From Citrobacter sedlakii NBRC 105722 (GTDB taxonomy: Bacteria; Pseudomonadota; Gammaproteobacteria; Enterobacterales; Enterobacteriaceae), in assembly GCF_000759835.1 (NCBI RefSeq), contig NZ_BBNB01000001.1, positions 496,001 through 560,000 of the forward strand: DNA of 64,000 nt, given 5' to 3'. Position 1 is the stretch's first letter. Each line of letters opens with the position of its first letter. The translations under genes were made by a program, and so were the position numbers. The notes beneath the pieces are model-generated. The model was not told the DNA's origin, did no database searches, and saw nothing but the letters and a program-made list of their open reading frames with translations. Of the stretch, positions 46,343 to 59,203 are shown piece by piece.

Positions 46343-46825
46343 TCATTTACTGATGACCGTTTGCACATTCTGCCTTTCGCGGCGCGAAGCCAGCCACAAT
46401 CCACTGTTTTTCATCGCGAAGCCAAACAGCAGCCCCACCGCCAGCGAGGGCAATACCAGTCGCCAGTCGCCCTGTCCGGCAAACGTGGCGCAAGCGCCAA
46501 TAAAGGTTCCCGGCACAAACGACAACAGCACCTGCCTCGCCTGGATGCACATCAGAAACGCCACGACGCCAGTCATGACGTAGCCAACGATCTCAAGATG
46601 CGGCGTCAGTGCGCTGCCGTGAATAATGACCAACGCCCACACCACCCCGCTTAACAGCGTTGAGGCCGAGATAACGAGGCCTTTCAGTCCGCCCTGCGGG
46701 CAGGCAAAATAGGCTGTACAGCCCAAAAAACCGGCCCAGCTCAGTAAACCAAGAGAAACGGCCACCCATCCCCAAATCCCGGAGAGGATGCCCGTCGTAA
46801 TTGCAATACAGAGAAGTATGTTCAT
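46343..46825 (-). CDS. ycdZ: YcdZ, DUF1097 membrane protein
   Basis: 160 aa from the ATG at 46825, the E. coli start. Five or so hydrophobic segments; DUF1097 family (WGWVAVSLGLLSWAGFLGCT). Inner-membrane protein of unknown role; in E. coli under CRP control. An in-frame upstream ATG at 46873 exists but adds residues unlike the family. Confidence 0.9.
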   Translation of the reverse strand: MNILLCIAITTGILSGIWGWVAVSLGLLSWAGFLGCTAYFACPQGGLKGLVISASTLLSGVVWALVIIHGSALTPHLEIVGYVMTGVVAFLMCIQARQVLLSFVPGTFIGACATFAGQGDWRLVLPSLAVGLLFGFAMKNSGLWLASRRERQNVQTVISK

Positions 46826-46925
46826 GCCGCGCATCATAGCAGAAAACGACATGATGAATGAGATCGCGCACACAAATCATGCAACAAGATTCGTACGTTA
46901 CAAAACCAAAGTGATTTAGATCACA

Positions 46926-47480
46926 TTACTCGTCAGACTCTTCCTCTAATTCATCCCACATCGCACCGATAGCGTCACGGGTAAGGGGCGCCATTGTCCG
47001 CCAAAACGGGGTAGCCGCATGGGCTTCCACTTTCCCCAGAAAAGTGCCGCACCACGGCAGGATATAATCAGCGAACAAGGTTTCCAGCGCTTCGCTTTCA
47101 TCTTCCGCTGATTGATCTTCCAGCCATGAGGCCGCCAGCAGCAGAGTTCCAATATGATCGGCGGGCGTATCAGCAAGCGGCATCCCGCGCGCAGACAAAA
47201 ATGCGCGCACTTCCGCTTCCGTTGCCCCTTCTACCCATGCGCTACGGTATGGCGGCACCGAACACTCCGAGCCGACAAACAGCGCGTTATAATCCGCCGC
47301 CAGCTGCGACATGTCGCAACTCTTCTGCAAACGGCTTAACAGTTCGTCCTGCTCAAGCGGCCAGTTAGCCGACAGCTTGCCCTCGCGAATAAGGGTAAAA
47401 AGCGGAACCAGCAACGGATCCTGGGGTTGGCGGTAATACAACGATCCCAGCACGCGGCACAGGATAGAAAACTCGTTCAT
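46926..47480 (-). CDS. ycdY: YcdY, TorD/DmsD-family chaperone
   Basis: 184 aa from the ATG at 47480. All-helical redox-enzyme maturation protein family. In E. coli it is reported to help insert zinc into its neighbour YcdX and to affect swarming. The PPYRSAWVEGATEAEVR and ADTPADHIGTLLLAASW motifs are the family core. 23 bases after ycdX. Confidence 0.94.
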   Translation of the reverse strand: MNEFSILCRVLGSLYYRQPQDPLLVPLFTLIREGKLSANWPLEQDELLSRLQKSCDMSQLAADYNALFVGSECSVPPYRSAWVEGATEAEVRAFLSARGMPLADTPADHIGTLLLAASWLEDQSAEDESEALETLFADYILPWCGTFLGKVEAHAATPFWRTMAPLTRDAIGAMWDELEEESDE

Positions 47481-47503
47481 CAAATTCGTCCAGTCAGTGG
47501 TAA

Positions 47504-48241
47504 TTAAAGGTCTGCAAACTCTGGAATGGGCGCCATTCCGCGGGTCTCAAGGAAATTCAGCAACCGTCTCGGCGTCACGTTTAAAATGCGCTCTTCAGGG
47601 AAGCCCACATCATCCAGGATCTTACGGCACTCACCGAAGTCGCCCATGGTAAAAGCGGTATGGGAATCGGAACCCAGCGCAACCCAACCTCCGGCATCGC
47701 GTACCGCAGCAGCCACGGCGCGACAGTTGGCTTCGCTGCCCTTCCGGGAGTGCAGGAAGGAGGAGTTGTTAATTTCCAGCGCCACCTGATACTTTGCCGC
47801 GGCTTTGGCGATGGCGGTGATATCGACCGGATATTTTGGGTTACCCGGGTGACTAATGATATGCACCACACCGCTGGCCATGGTGTTGATCATTGCCTGG
47901 GTATGCGTGGCTTCATCATGTGGCGCAAAAACCGGCTCATGAAACCCGGCGATGATCAGATCCAGTGAAGTGAGCATGGGGCCGGTGCAGTCAATTTCAC
48001 CGTCGACATTCTTGATATTCGCTTCAATGCCTCGCAGGATCCCTACCCCATCCACCAGCCGCGGCCAGATACGCATGTTGATAAAATGCCAGTGGTGCGG
48101 CGCATCCGCCATATCCGGGCCATGATCGGTGATCGCAAACAGCTTCAGCCCCTGGCGTTTCGCCTGCGCGATATAATCACTGAGGGTACTGTAGGCATGG
48201 GTGCTGGCAACGGTATGCATATGCAGGTCAACGGGATACAT
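47504..48241 (-). CDS. ycdX: PHP-domain zinc phosphatase YcdX
   Basis: 245 aa. Trinuclear-zinc phosphoesterase. Metal-binding motifs of the PHP fold are present: DLHMHTVAS at the start, [25 protein letters not shown] and GSDSHTAF. Its partner YcdY follows. Linked to swarming motility in E. coli; natural substrate unknown. Confidence 0.95.
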   Translation of the reverse strand: MYPVDLHMHTVASTHAYSTLSDYIAQAKRQGLKLFAITDHGPDMADAPHHWHFINMRIWPRLVDGVGILRGIEANIKNVDGEIDCTGPMLTSLDLIIAGFHEPVFAPHDEATHTQAMINTMASGVVHIISHPGNPKYPVDITAIAKAAAKYQVALEINNSSFLHSRKGSEANCRAVAAAVRDAGGWVALGSDSHTAFTMGDFGECRKILDDVGFPEERILNVTPRRLLNFLETRGMAPIPEFADL

Positions 48242-48327
48242 GTCTCTCTCCTGTAGTCATTTTTCGACAAGGATAGCAGGAATCGCCCACGTTTATTAGC
48301 GTTAACCCGGCGCAAGCCGGGCTGGCG

Positions 48328-49266
48328 TTAATAACCTCGCGTGCGATCGACCTGTCCGCTGACCGCTTCGCCATTTTCGAGGTGCTGAATAGTGCGCGAG
48401 ATATACGCGACGGCTTCCGCCGGACGTGTCACTGCAGCCACATGCGGCGTCATTGCCACCCGGGGATGCGCCCATAGCGGGCTATCGGCAGGTAGCGGTT
48501 CACGACTGAACACATCGAGCATGGCGCCTTTCAATTTTTCGCGGTTCAGCGCGTCTAACAAATCGTCTTCATTGACATGCACGCCCCGCGCGAGGTTAAG
48601 TACATAAGCGCCGTCCTGCAATTGATCCAGCAGTTCGCCATTAATAATGCCGACCGTTTCTGCGGTATTGGGCAACAGGTTGATTAACACGCGCGTCTGG
48701 CTGAGAAACGCGCCAAGCTCTTCTGTTCCGGCAAAGCTCTCCACGCCTGGCCAGGATTTGCGGCTGCGGCTCCAGCAGCGTAGCGGAAATCCCCAGACCT
48801 GCAGGCTTTCGGCGACTTTCGCCCCCAGCACGCCTGCCCCCATGATGCCGACGGTAAATTCCTCGCGGCTGTATTCCGGTAGCGGTTGCCACTGGCGCTG
48901 ATTTTTTAGCGCCTGGTAATCGTCAAAACGTCGGAACCAGTGCAGCACCTGACTGACCGCATATTCCTGCATTTGCAGGCCCATTCCGGTATCTTCCAGG
49001 CGAAATAGCGGGATTGCCGGGTCAAGCATGTTGGGATGGGCTTTGAGTTTGCTGAGTATTGAGTCCACTCCCGCTCCGAGTGCAAATACCGCCTTCAGTC
49101 TGCGACCTTCAAGCATTTCGACAGGCGGATGCCAGACCAGGGCGTAGTCCGCCGGATCGTTATCGCCCGGTTTCCATGCCCTCACTTTTGCGTTTGGGAT
49201 AGCGTTTTCCAGTGCGGTGATCCACCAGGGGGTATCAAACGTAGGGTGATAAAAAATGATATCCAT
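48328..49266 (-). CDS. ghrA: Glyoxylate/hydroxypyruvate reductase A
   Basis: 312 aa from the ATG at 49266. NADPH-dependent reduction of glyoxylate and hydroxypyruvate. Rossmann motif GIMGAGVLG at 140-148 and the catalytic set Arg227, Glu256, His275 of the D-2-hydroxyacid dehydrogenase family are all in place. Between ycdX and the tRNA gene serX, as in E. coli. Confidence 0.97.
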   Translation of the reverse strand: MDIIFYHPTFDTPWWITALENAIPNAKVRAWKPGDNDPADYALVWHPPVEMLEGRRLKAVFALGAGVDSILSKLKAHPNMLDPAIPLFRLEDTGMGLQMQEYAVSQVLHWFRRFDDYQALKNQRQWQPLPEYSREEFTVGIMGAGVLGAKVAESLQVWGFPLRCWSRSRKSWPGVESFAGTEELGAFLSQTRVLINLLPNTAETVGIINGELLDQLQDGAYVLNLARGVHVNEDDLLDALNREKLKGAMLDVFSREPLPADSPLWAHPRVAMTPHVAAVTRPAEAVAYISRTIQHLENGEAVSGQVDRTRGY

Positions 49267-49499
49267 ACTGACTCCTGCGGGTTGTTGTGCGGCATCGGGC
49301 GCACTTATTATCATCGTTTTCAAAAGGATGTTCAGCATAGCAAATTCCCGGACGCTGGCAAAAAAAGCAGTTTCCGCTCAATTAAGCTGCATGTTGGTGG
49401 AAGTTTGTGTAAACGCACGGTTTTTGCGAAAAGTTGATTGACGCAGGCGCGGTATTTCCCTAAATTAGCGCCCGTTCCGGTAACGCGGAGCGACAATTT

Positions 49500-49587
49500 G
49501 GTGAGGTGTCCGAGTGGCTGAAGGAGCACGCCTGGAAAGTGTGTATACGGCAACGTATCGGGGGTTCGAATCCCCCCCTCACCGCCA
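49500..49587 (+). tRNA. serX: tRNA-Ser (anticodon GGA)
   Basis: 88 bases including the encoded CCA. Long variable arm of class II tRNAs, acceptor GGTGAGG pairing with CCTCACC, T-loop GGTTCGAATCC, anticodon GGA in the loop CTGGAAA. Matches the E. coli serX/serW product and sits next to ghrA as serX does. Reads UCC and UCU codons. Confidence 0.97.
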
Positions 49588-49685
49588 TATTTGAGAAAGA
49601 GCCCGTACGAAAGTATGGGCTTTTTTTCGCATATGCACATTCCGGGGGGATGAGAACCCCCGACCGGGGTCGACAACGGGCGCAG
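49569..49685 (+). repeat. Direct repeat copy 1: tRNA 3' end plus terminator
   Basis: 117 bp from the last 19 bases of serX through its terminator to ...CGACAACGGGCGCAG. A second copy starts 177 bases later at 49746. The two differ mainly by a T insertion in the terminator tail and a few bases near the end. Confidence 0.9.
49600..49627 (+). terminator. Terminator of serX
   Basis: AGCCCGTAC-GAAA-GTATGGGCT (one G-T pair) followed by seven T, 13 bases after the tRNA CCA. Confidence 0.85.
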
Positions 49686-49722
49686 CCCGTTGGACAGACC
49701 GGACGCGCAGCGAACGGGCTGC
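49682..49722. repeat. Inverted repeat between the two direct repeats
   Basis: GCAGCCCGTT (49682-49691) and AACGGGCTGC (49713-49722), perfect ten-base arms; a second, overlapping pair AACGGGC (49675-49681) / GCCCGTT (49685-49691) shares the middle arm. The region is followed by GGGCGAGCGAAGCGAGTC, a GC-rich segment with no coding sense. Confidence 0.7.
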
Positions 49723-49745
49723 CCGCAGGGCGAGCGAAGCGAGTC

Positions 49746-49864
49746 AATCCCCCCCTCACCGCCATATTTGAGAAAGAGCCCGTACGAAAGTATGGGCTTT
49801 TTTTTCGCATATGCACATTCCGGGGGGATGAGAACCCCTGACCGGGGGGCGACAACGGGCGCAG
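49746..49864 (+). repeat. Direct repeat copy 2: tRNA 3' fragment plus terminator
   Basis: 119 bp. Begins with the 19-base 3' end of serX (AATCCCCCCCTCACCGCCA) but has no tRNA body ahead of it, then repeats the terminator (49777-49805, eight T) and downstream sequence. It therefore looks like a remnant of a duplicated tRNA locus or of an integration event, lying just before ruvB. Confidence 0.9.
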
Positions 49865-49938
49865 TAAGCTCCCGCCATCTTCAGGGAAAACACCGCACAC
49901 CTGATAAGGGTGACGCCATCAGGCGTCACTCAGCAGAT

Positions 49939-50952
<1,014 letters not shown>

Positions 50953-50957
50953 TTACC

Positions 50958-51569
50958 TCATAACGCGGCGCGCAGGGCTTCGCGGATCAGTGTTTCACTG
51001 CTGGCGTCCGGGCGAGCGACTTTACTCACCATACGGCTGGCTTCCTGAGGTTTATAGCCCAGCGCCACCAGCGCCGCAACCGCTTCCTGCTCGGCGTCTT
51101 CCACCGCCGGGCTGGCCGGAGAGGTCAGCACCAGATCGGCCGCAGGGGTAAACAGATCGCCGTGCAGACCTTTGAAACGGTCCTTCATTTCGACGATCAG
51201 GCGTTCGGCGGTTTTTTTGCCAATGCCGGGCAGCTTCACCAGCGCGGCGGGATCTTCACGCTCGACGGCGTTAACGAACTGCTGTGCGGACATCCCGGAG
51301 AGAATTGCCAGCGCCAGTTTTGGCCCCACGCCGTTGGTTTTAATCAACTCTTTGAACAGAGTACGCTCTTGCTTGTTGTTGAAACCGTACAGCAGTTGCG
51401 CGTCTTCGCGCACCACAAAATGGGTAAAGACCGTCGCTTCTTTTCCGGATTCCGGGAGCTCATAAAAACAGGTCATCGGCATATGCACTTCGTAACCGAC
51501 GCCGCCCACTTCAAGCAACACCAGCGGGGGTTGTTTTTCCAGAATAATGCCTCTGAGTCTGCCTATCAC
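50958..51569 (-). CDS. ruvA: Holliday junction-binding protein RuvA
   Basis: 203 aa from a GTG start at 51567-51569 with AGGAGCG ahead, matching the E. coli protein. N-terminal OB fold ([15 protein letters not shown]), two helix-hairpin-helix motifs ([14 protein letters not shown] and [15 protein letters not shown]), and a C-terminal domain that grips RuvB. First gene of ruvAB; a LexA box lies about 50 bases upstream. Confidence 0.98.
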   Translation of the reverse strand: MIGRLRGIILEKQPPLVLLEVGGVGYEVHMPMTCFYELPESGKEATVFTHFVVREDAQLLYGFNNKQERTLFKELIKTNGVGPKLALAILSGMSAQQFVNAVEREDPAALVKLPGIGKKTAERLIVEMKDRFKGLHGDLFTPAADLVLTSPASPAVEDAEQEAVAALVALGYKPQEASRMVSKVARPDASSETLIREALRAAL

Positions 51570-51611
51570 ATTACGCTCCTGCGTTGGGGCCGAAAAATAA
51601 AGCTGTATCAT

Positions 51612-51640
51612 AAAAAAAGGCTGGATAGATATCCAGCCTC
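51612..51640 (-). terminator. Terminator of ruvC
   Basis: On the minus strand AGGCTGGAT (51631-51639) pairs with ATCCAGCCT (51618-51626), followed by seven T (51612-51618). It starts nine bases after the ruvC stop and overlaps the ruvAB LexA box. Confidence 0.85.
51619..51638 (-). promoter_or_regulatory. LexA (SOS) box of ruvAB
   Basis: CTG-N10-CAG (51621-51636) within a near-palindrome, equivalent to the known E. coli ruvA operator. It is built from the same bases as the ruvC terminator hairpin. Confidence 0.85.
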
Positions 51641-51648
51641 ATTTGTCA

Positions 51649-52170
51649 TTATCGCAAGCGACCTCGCGCAAGATTGAGACGCGACTCGCTCATTTGCATC
51701 GCATTCTGACTGACGTGGCAGTGAGTGATGGCAATTGCCAGCGCATCCGCCGCATCGGCCTGTGGATTGGCCGGGAGTTTCAGCAAGGTGCGCACCATAT
51801 GCTGCACCTGGCTTTTTTCAGCGCTACCGATGCCCACCACGGTCTGCTTCACCTGGCGCGCCGCATACTCAAATACCGGCAGCGCTTGGTTGACCGCTGC
51901 GACAATCGCCACGCCGCGCGCCTGCCCCAGCTTGAGCGCGGAGTCCGCATTCTTCGCCATAAACACCTGTTCAATAGCGAAGTAGTCTGGCTGAAACTGG
52001 GTGATGATTTCCGTCACGCCCGCGTATATCAGCTTCAGGCGCGACGGAAGGTCGTCCACTTTCGTACGGATGCAGCCGCTACCGAGATAGGTCAGCTGTC
52101 TGCCGACCTGACGAATTACGCCATAGCCGGTCACGCGAGAGCCCGGGTCAATACCCAGTATGATGGACAT
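51649..52170 (-). CDS. ruvC: Holliday junction resolvase RuvC
   Basis: 173 aa from the ATG at 52170. RNase H-like nuclease that cuts Holliday junctions; acidic active site Asp8, Glu67, Asp139 and Asp142 (numbered with Met1) is complete. It is next to ruvA directly; the yebB gene found between them in E. coli K-12 is missing. Own terminator follows. Confidence 0.98.
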   Translation of the reverse strand: MSIILGIDPGSRVTGYGVIRQVGRQLTYLGSGCIRTKVDDLPSRLKLIYAGVTEIITQFQPDYFAIEQVFMAKNADSALKLGQARGVAIVAAVNQALPVFEYAARQVKQTVVGIGSAEKSQVQHMVRTLLKLPANPQADAADALAIAITHCHVSQNAMQMSESRLNLARGRLR

Positions 52171-52204
52171 CACGCGCCTCCGGTGGTAACGGGATTAAGC
52201 CACA

Positions 52205-52948
52205 TCATTCTAAGGTAGCTGCAACCTCATCAGAGATTTCACCGTTGTGGTAAACTTCCTGCACGTCGTCACAATCTTCAAGCATGTCGATCAGACGCAG
52301 CAGTTTTGGCGCGGTTTCCGCATCCATGTCCGCTTTGGTTGACGGGATCATAGACACTTCCGCGCTGTCCGCTTTCAGACCCGCGGCTTCCAGCGCGTCA
52401 CGCACTTTACCCATATCTTCCCACGCGGTGTAGACGTCAATCGCGCCGTCGTCGAAGGTCACCACATCTTCCGCACCCGCTTCCAGCGCCGCTTCCATAA
52501 TGGTGTCTTCATCGCCCTGCTCAAAGGAGATCACGCCTTTTTTGCTGAACAGATAGGCCACGGAACCGTCGGTACCCAGGTTACCGCCGCATTTGCTGAA
52601 CGCATGACGCACTTCCGCAACAGTACGGTTACGGTTGTCAGACAGGCATTCCACCATGATTGCCGTACCGCCAGGACCGTAACCTTCATAGATGATGGTT
52701 TCCATGTTGGCATCATCATCACCGCCCACACCGCGGGCAATCGCGCGGTTCAGGGTGTCACGGGTCATGTTATTGGACAGCGCTTTATCAACCGCTGCGC
52801 GCAGACGCGGGTTAGCGTCCGGATCGCCACCGCCCAGTTTGGCAGCCGTCACCAGTTCACGAATGATTTTGGTGAAGATTTTACCGCGCTTAGCATCCTG
52901 CGCCGCTTTACGATGTCTGGTGTTGGCCCATTTACTATGACCTGCCAT
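52205..52948 (-). CDS. yebC: YebC/TACO1-family protein
   Basis: 247 aa from the ATG at 52948. Conserved three-domain protein (start [18 protein letters not shown]). Members act either as transcription regulators or, as shown for bacterial and mitochondrial relatives, as translation factors easing proline stretches. Between nudB and ruvC as in E. coli. Confidence 0.97.
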   Translation of the reverse strand: MAGHSKWANTRHRKAAQDAKRGKIFTKIIRELVTAAKLGGGDPDANPRLRAAVDKALSNNMTRDTLNRAIARGVGGDDDANMETIIYEGYGPGGTAIMVECLSDNRNRTVAEVRHAFSKCGGNLGTDGSVAYLFSKKGVISFEQGDEDTIMEAALEAGAEDVVTFDDGAIDVYTAWEDMGKVRDALEAAGLKADSAEVSMIPSTKADMDAETAPKLLRLIDMLEDCDDVQEVYHNGEISDEVAATLE

Positions 52949-52975
52949 AAATATTTCCTCAAAAAGCATGCCTTT

Positions 52976-53419
52976 TCAGGCGATGTTAATTACAAATTCT
53001 TCAATCGCCTGCCGGTTGCTCCACGACTTGGTGAGCGCCGCCGCCGCGGGCGCATCAAGCCACTGGTAGGTCAGGTGTTCGGTGAACACAATCTGCCGCT
53101 CATGCGGCAACGCAAGGCAGAACCAGGATTCTGTATTGCGCGCCACGCCCGGCGCATAGCGATGACGTAAATGTGAAAAAATCTCAAACTCCACCGTGCG
53201 CTGACAGTCGATTAAGGTCAGTTGCTCAGCGGCAACGTCAATGGCGACCTCTTCCTTTACTTCACGCACGGCGGCTTGCGACGCGGTTTCACCGTCTTCA
53301 AGGCTTCCGGTTACCGACTGCCAGAAATCCGGGTCGTCGCGTCGCTGCAACATCAGCACTTTCCCGGTGTCTTTTGCATAGATTACGACTAACACCGAGA
53401 CAGGCTGTTTGTATGCCAT
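52976..53419 (-). CDS. nudB: Dihydroneopterin triphosphate pyrophosphatase NudB
   Basis: 147 aa. Nudix hydrolase for an early step of folate synthesis. Nudix box GSLEDGETASQAAVREVKEEV (the first 20 residues shown suffice; G-x5-E-x7-REVxEE) is at about 37-59. Its ATG abuts the aspS stop. E. coli NudB is annotated 150 aa with a slightly longer N-terminus. Confidence 0.95.
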   Translation of the reverse strand: MAYKQPVSVLVVIYAKDTGKVLMLQRRDDPDFWQSVTGSLEDGETASQAAVREVKEEVAIDVAAEQLTLIDCQRTVEFEIFSHLRHRYAPGVARNTESWFCLALPHERQIVFTEHLTYQWLDAPAAAALTKSWSNRQAIEEFVINIA

Positions 53420-53420
53420 A

Positions 53421-55193
53421 TCAGTTTTTCTCAGCCTTTTTGACCACGTCGATACCCAGCTCAGCCAGCGCTGCCGGGTTCGCGAAGCTCGGCGCTTCGG
53501 TCATCAGACAGGCTGCGGCGGTCGTTTTAGGGAAGGCAATAACGTCACGAATATTATCGGTACCGGTCAGCAGCATGGTCAAACGATCCAGACCAAATGC
53601 CAGACCCGCATGTGGCGGCGTGCCGTATTTCAGCGCATCCAGCAGGAAGCCGAACTTCTCACGCTGTTCCTGTTCGTTAATCCCCAGAATGCCAAACACG
53701 GTCTGCTGCATTTCGCCGTTATGAATACGTACGGAACCGCCGCCCACTTCGTAACCGTTAATGACCATGTCGTAGGCATTGGCGACCGCATTTTCCGGCG
53801 CGGCTTTTAGCTCAGCGGCGGACATGTCTTTCGGCGAGGTGAACGGGTGGTGCATTGCGGTCAGACCGCCTTCACCGTCGTCTTCAAACATCGGGAAGTC
53901 GATCACCCACAGCGGCGCCCACTTGCTTTCGTCGGTGAGATTCAGATCTTTACCCAGCTTCAGACGCAGCGCGCCCAGCGCATCGGCCACCACTTTCTTG
54001 TTGTCCGCGCCGAAGAAGATCATATCGCCATCCTGAGCGGCTGTGCGCTCGAGGATCGCGTCAACAATTTCCGCGTTGAGGAATTTCGCGACCGGGCTGT
54101 TGATGCCTTCAAGTCCCTTCGCGCGCTCATTGACCTTAATGTAGGCCAGACCTTTTGCGCCGTAGATCTTGATGAAGTTACCGTAGTCGTCGATCTGCTT
54201 ACGGCTCAGCGCCGCGCCGCCGGGTACGCGCAGCGCGGCTACGCGCCCTTTCGGATCGTTCGCCGGGCCGGAGAATACCGCGAATTCGACGGACTTCAGC
54301 AGATCGGCAACGTCCACCAGCTCCATCGGGTTGCGCAGATCCGGCTTGTCGGAACCGTAACGGCGCTCGGCTTCCGCAAAGGTCATAATGGGGAAATCGC
54401 CCAGATCCACGCCTTTCACGTCCAGCCACAGGCTACGTACCAATGCTTCCATCACTTCACGCACCTGTTCGGCGGTCATGAAGGAGGTTTCCACATCGAT
54501 CTGGGTAAATTCCGGCTGACGGTCAGCGCGCAGGTCTTCGTCGCGGAAGCATTTCACGATCTGGTAATAGCGGTCAAAGCCGGACATCATCAGCAACTGC
54601 TTAAACAGCTGTGGCGACTGCGGCAGCGCGTAGAATTTGCCTTTATGCACGCGGGACGGGACCAGGTAGTCGCGCGCGCCTTCCGGCGTGGCTTTGGTCA
54701 GCATCGGCGTCTCAATGTCGAGGAAGCCGTGATCGTCCATAAAGCGGCGCACCAGACTGGTGATTTTCGCGCGGGTCTTCAGACGCTGCGCCATTTCCGG
54801 ACGGCGCAGATCCAGATAACGGTACTTCAGACGCGCTTCTTCTGTGTTGACGTGGTTTGAATCAAGCGGCAGCGATTCTGCGCGGTTGATGATAGTCAGA
54901 TCGGAGGCCAGCACTTCAATTTCGCCGGTGGCCATCTCGCTGTTGACGTTTTTCTCGTCACGCGCACGCACGGTGCCCGTCACCTGAATGCAGAACTCAT
55001 TACGCAGTTCAGAGGCCAGCTTTAATGCGTCCGCACGATCCGGGTCGAAAAAGACCTGCACGATGCCTTCACGATCGCGCATATCGATAAAGATCAGGCT
55101 GCCAAGATCACGACGACGGTTGACCCAACCACACAGAGTCACCTGCTGCCCCACGTGGGACTGACGGAGCTGTCCGCAATATTCTGTACGCAT
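53421..55193 (-). CDS. aspS: Aspartyl-tRNA synthetase
   Basis: 590 aa from the ATG at 55193, the E. coli start and length. Class IIb synthetase: N-terminal OB fold for the anticodon (1-105), catalytic core with motif 2 ([16 protein letters not shown]) and motif 3 (GLAFGLDRL), and the bacterial insertion domain. First gene of the aspS-nudB-yebC-ruvC cluster. Confidence 0.98.
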   Translation of the reverse strand: MRTEYCGQLRQSHVGQQVTLCGWVNRRRDLGSLIFIDMRDREGIVQVFFDPDRADALKLASELRNEFCIQVTGTVRARDEKNVNSEMATGEIEVLASDLTIINRAESLPLDSNHVNTEEARLKYRYLDLRRPEMAQRLKTRAKITSLVRRFMDDHGFLDIETPMLTKATPEGARDYLVPSRVHKGKFYALPQSPQLFKQLLMMSGFDRYYQIVKCFRDEDLRADRQPEFTQIDVETSFMTAEQVREVMEALVRSLWLDVKGVDLGDFPIMTFAEAERRYGSDKPDLRNPMELVDVADLLKSVEFAVFSGPANDPKGRVAALRVPGGAALSRKQIDDYGNFIKIYGAKGLAYIKVNERAKGLEGINSPVAKFLNAEIVDAILERTAAQDGDMIFFGADNKKVVADALGALRLKLGKDLNLTDESKWAPLWVIDFPMFEDDGEGGLTAMHHPFTSPKDMSAAELKAAPENAVANAYDMVINGYEVGGGSVRIHNGEMQQTVFGILGINEQEQREKFGFLLDALKYGTPPHAGLAFGLDRLTMLLTGTDNIRDVIAFPKTTAAACLMTEAPSFANPAALAELGIDVVKKAEKN

Positions 55194-55435
55194 GAGATAT
55201 CCCTTAATAAGCCGCAGGCTGTTTTGTCGCAGCTTTAACTGTATGTCACAACTGGATGAAAAAAGGCGGCTATTATACTGGAAATTCCGCCTGACGATAA
55301 GTCCGCTACAGACTGTACGCGTGTTTCGTACGCGGGTATTGCGTATTCTCACAAAAAATAACAAAAATTGTCGTCCGTCACACGGGCAATCGCGATTAAG
55401 GTGTAACGGAATTTTGAATTTCGACGGGAGTTATC

Positions 55436-56002
55436 ATGCTGCAACTGAACGCAAAAACCACCGCCCTGGTGGTCATTGACCTGCAGGAAGGGATTTTACC
55501 CTTCGCTGGCGGCCCGCATTCCGCCACTGACGTCGTGACGCGCGCTGCCCGCCTGGCGGAGGCGTTTCGCGCCAACGGTTCGCCGGTGGTGATGGTTCGC
55601 GTTGGCTGGTCCGACGATTATGCCGAAGCGCTTAAACAGCCCGTTGACGCCGTGGCGCCCGCGCACCCGCTGCCGGAAAACTGGTGGACGTACCCGCAGG
55701 CGCTGGGTAAAGCCGAAAGCGATCTGGAAGTGACCAAACGCCAGTGGGGCGCTTTTTACGGGACCGACCTTGAACTGCAACTGCGCCGTCGGGGTATCGA
55801 CACTGTCGTGCTGTGCGGTATCTCCACCAATATCGGCGTAGAATCAACCGCCCGCAACGCGTGGGAACTGGGTTTCAGCCTGATCATCGCCGAAGACGCC
55901 TGCAGCGCGGCCAGCGCCGAACAGCATCAGGGCAGCATGACCCACATCTTCCCGCGTATCGCCCGTGTGCGTAGCGTGGACGAGATCGTTCGCGCCTTAT
56001 GA
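55436..56002 (+). CDS. yecD: YecD, isochorismatase-family hydrolase
   Basis: 188 aa, GGGAG before the ATG. Cysteine-hydrolase fold with the triad Asp15, Lys101, Cys127. Substrate unknown. Its stop overlaps the yecE start (ATGA), so the two are translated together. Confidence 0.95.
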   Translation: MLQLNAKTTALVVIDLQEGILPFAGGPHSATDVVTRAARLAEAFRANGSPVVMVRVGWSDDYAEALKQPVDAVAPAHPLPENWWTYPQALGKAESDLEVTKRQWGAFYGTDLELQLRRRGIDTVVLCGISTNIGVESTARNAWELGFSLIIAEDACSAASAEQHQGSMTHIFPRIARVRSVDEIVRAL

Positions 56003-56817
56003 TATACATCGGCCTGCCGCAATGGTCGCACCCCAAGTGGGTGCGGCTGGGGATCAACGGTCTGGAAGAGTATGCCCGCCACTTTAATTGCGTGGAGGGC
56101 AATACCACCCTGTACGCGCTTCCCAGGGCGGAGATTGTCGAACGCTGGTACGCGCAAACCACGGATGATTTTCGCTTCTGCTTTAAGTTTCCGGCGACCA
56201 TTTCGCATCAGGCGGCTCTTCGCCACTGTGATGATCTGGCGCATGCGTTTTTTAGCCGCCTGTCCCCGCTGGAGACGCGCATCGGGCAGTACTGGCTGCA
56301 GCTTCCCGCGACCTTTGGCCCGCAGGACCTTCCTGCCCTCTGGTCGTTTCTCGACGCGCTGCCAAAGGGCTTCACTTACGGCGTCGAGGTTCGTCATCCG
56401 GAATTTTTCGCCAAAGGCGACGCGGAACAGTTGCTGAACAGCGGTCTGCATCAGCGCGGCGTTAACCGGGTTATTCTCGACAGCCGACCGGTTCACGCGG
56501 CGCGCCCACACACCGAAGCCATACGCGACGCCCAACGCAAGAAGCCGAAAGTGCCGGTTCATGCGCTGGTGACGGCAAACACTCCGATGGTGAGATTCAT
56601 CGGCAGCGATGATATGGCGCAGAATCAATCGTTTTTCGCCGACTGGCTGACGAAGCTGCCACGCTGGGAGCAAACCACTACGCCGTATCTTTTTTTGCAC
56701 ACCCCGGATATCGCGCAGGCGCCGGAGCTGGTCGACACCCTGTGGGAAGATTTGCGCGCGGTGTTGCCAGTGATCGGATCAGCACCCTCCATCCCACAGC
56801 AATCTTCTCTTTTCTGA
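55999..56817 (+). CDS. yecE: YecE, DUF72 protein
   Basis: 272 aa. TIM-barrel-like DUF72 family, starting [15 protein letters not shown] and with the usual [15 protein letters not shown] and [11 protein letters not shown] motifs. No established function. Coupled to yecD by a four-base overlap. Confidence 0.94.
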   Translation: MIYIGLPQWSHPKWVRLGINGLEEYARHFNCVEGNTTLYALPRAEIVERWYAQTTDDFRFCFKFPATISHQAALRHCDDLAHAFFSRLSPLETRIGQYWLQLPATFGPQDLPALWSFLDALPKGFTYGVEVRHPEFFAKGDAEQLLNSGLHQRGVNRVILDSRPVHAARPHTEAIRDAQRKKPKVPVHALVTANTPMVRFIGSDDMAQNQSFFADWLTKLPRWEQTTTPYLFLHTPDIAQAPELVDTLWEDLRAVLPVIGSAPSIPQQSSLF

Positions 56818-56866
56818 AATTGCCCCCTATCATAAGGGCGTGCCATCTGCCAAAAAGGGACATTGT

Positions 56867-59011
<2,145 letters not shown>

Positions 59012-59013
59012 TA

Positions 59014-59060
59014 TTTTGCCGGGTGGCGACTACGCCTTACCCGGCCTACTCGTAGCTCGT
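59014..59060. repeat. REP-like palindrome after cmoB
   Basis: TTGCCGGGTGGCG ... CGCCTTACCCGGCCTAC, an imperfect inverted repeat typical of enteric REP/BIME units, starting a few bases past the cmoB stop. Confidence 0.7.
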
Positions 59061-59129
59061 TTTCGCCAAAATAGTTCAGGTTGCAGCAAGGCGGCCAACG
59101 CAGCGGCAGCCTGAAATATGCAGGAGAAA

Positions 59130-59158
59130 AAAAGGCCCCTGTTAATGGCAGGGGCCTG
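59130..59158 (-). terminator. Terminator of cutC
   Basis: On the minus strand AGGCCCCTG ... CAGGGGCCT with nine-base arms, then seven T. About 46 bases after the cutC stop. Confidence 0.85.
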
Positions 59159-59203
59159 GTACGAGCAAGCATCATATTGGGCGACATGATGCAACGGTAA
59201 AAA

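Noticed and set aside
49460..49900. ORFs on both strands across the serX repeats
   Set aside because: They read through a tRNA and its terminators, and their internal protein repeats just reflect the 117-bp DNA repeat.
49500..49938. Prophage or genomic island at serX
   Set aside because: No integrase, phage or island gene lies between the tRNA and ruvB; only the repeated 3' end remains, so an active element is not supported here.
53847..54860. 337-aa plus-strand ORF opposite aspS
   Set aside because: Complete overlap with aspS, His/Arg/Gln-rich; a shadow frame.
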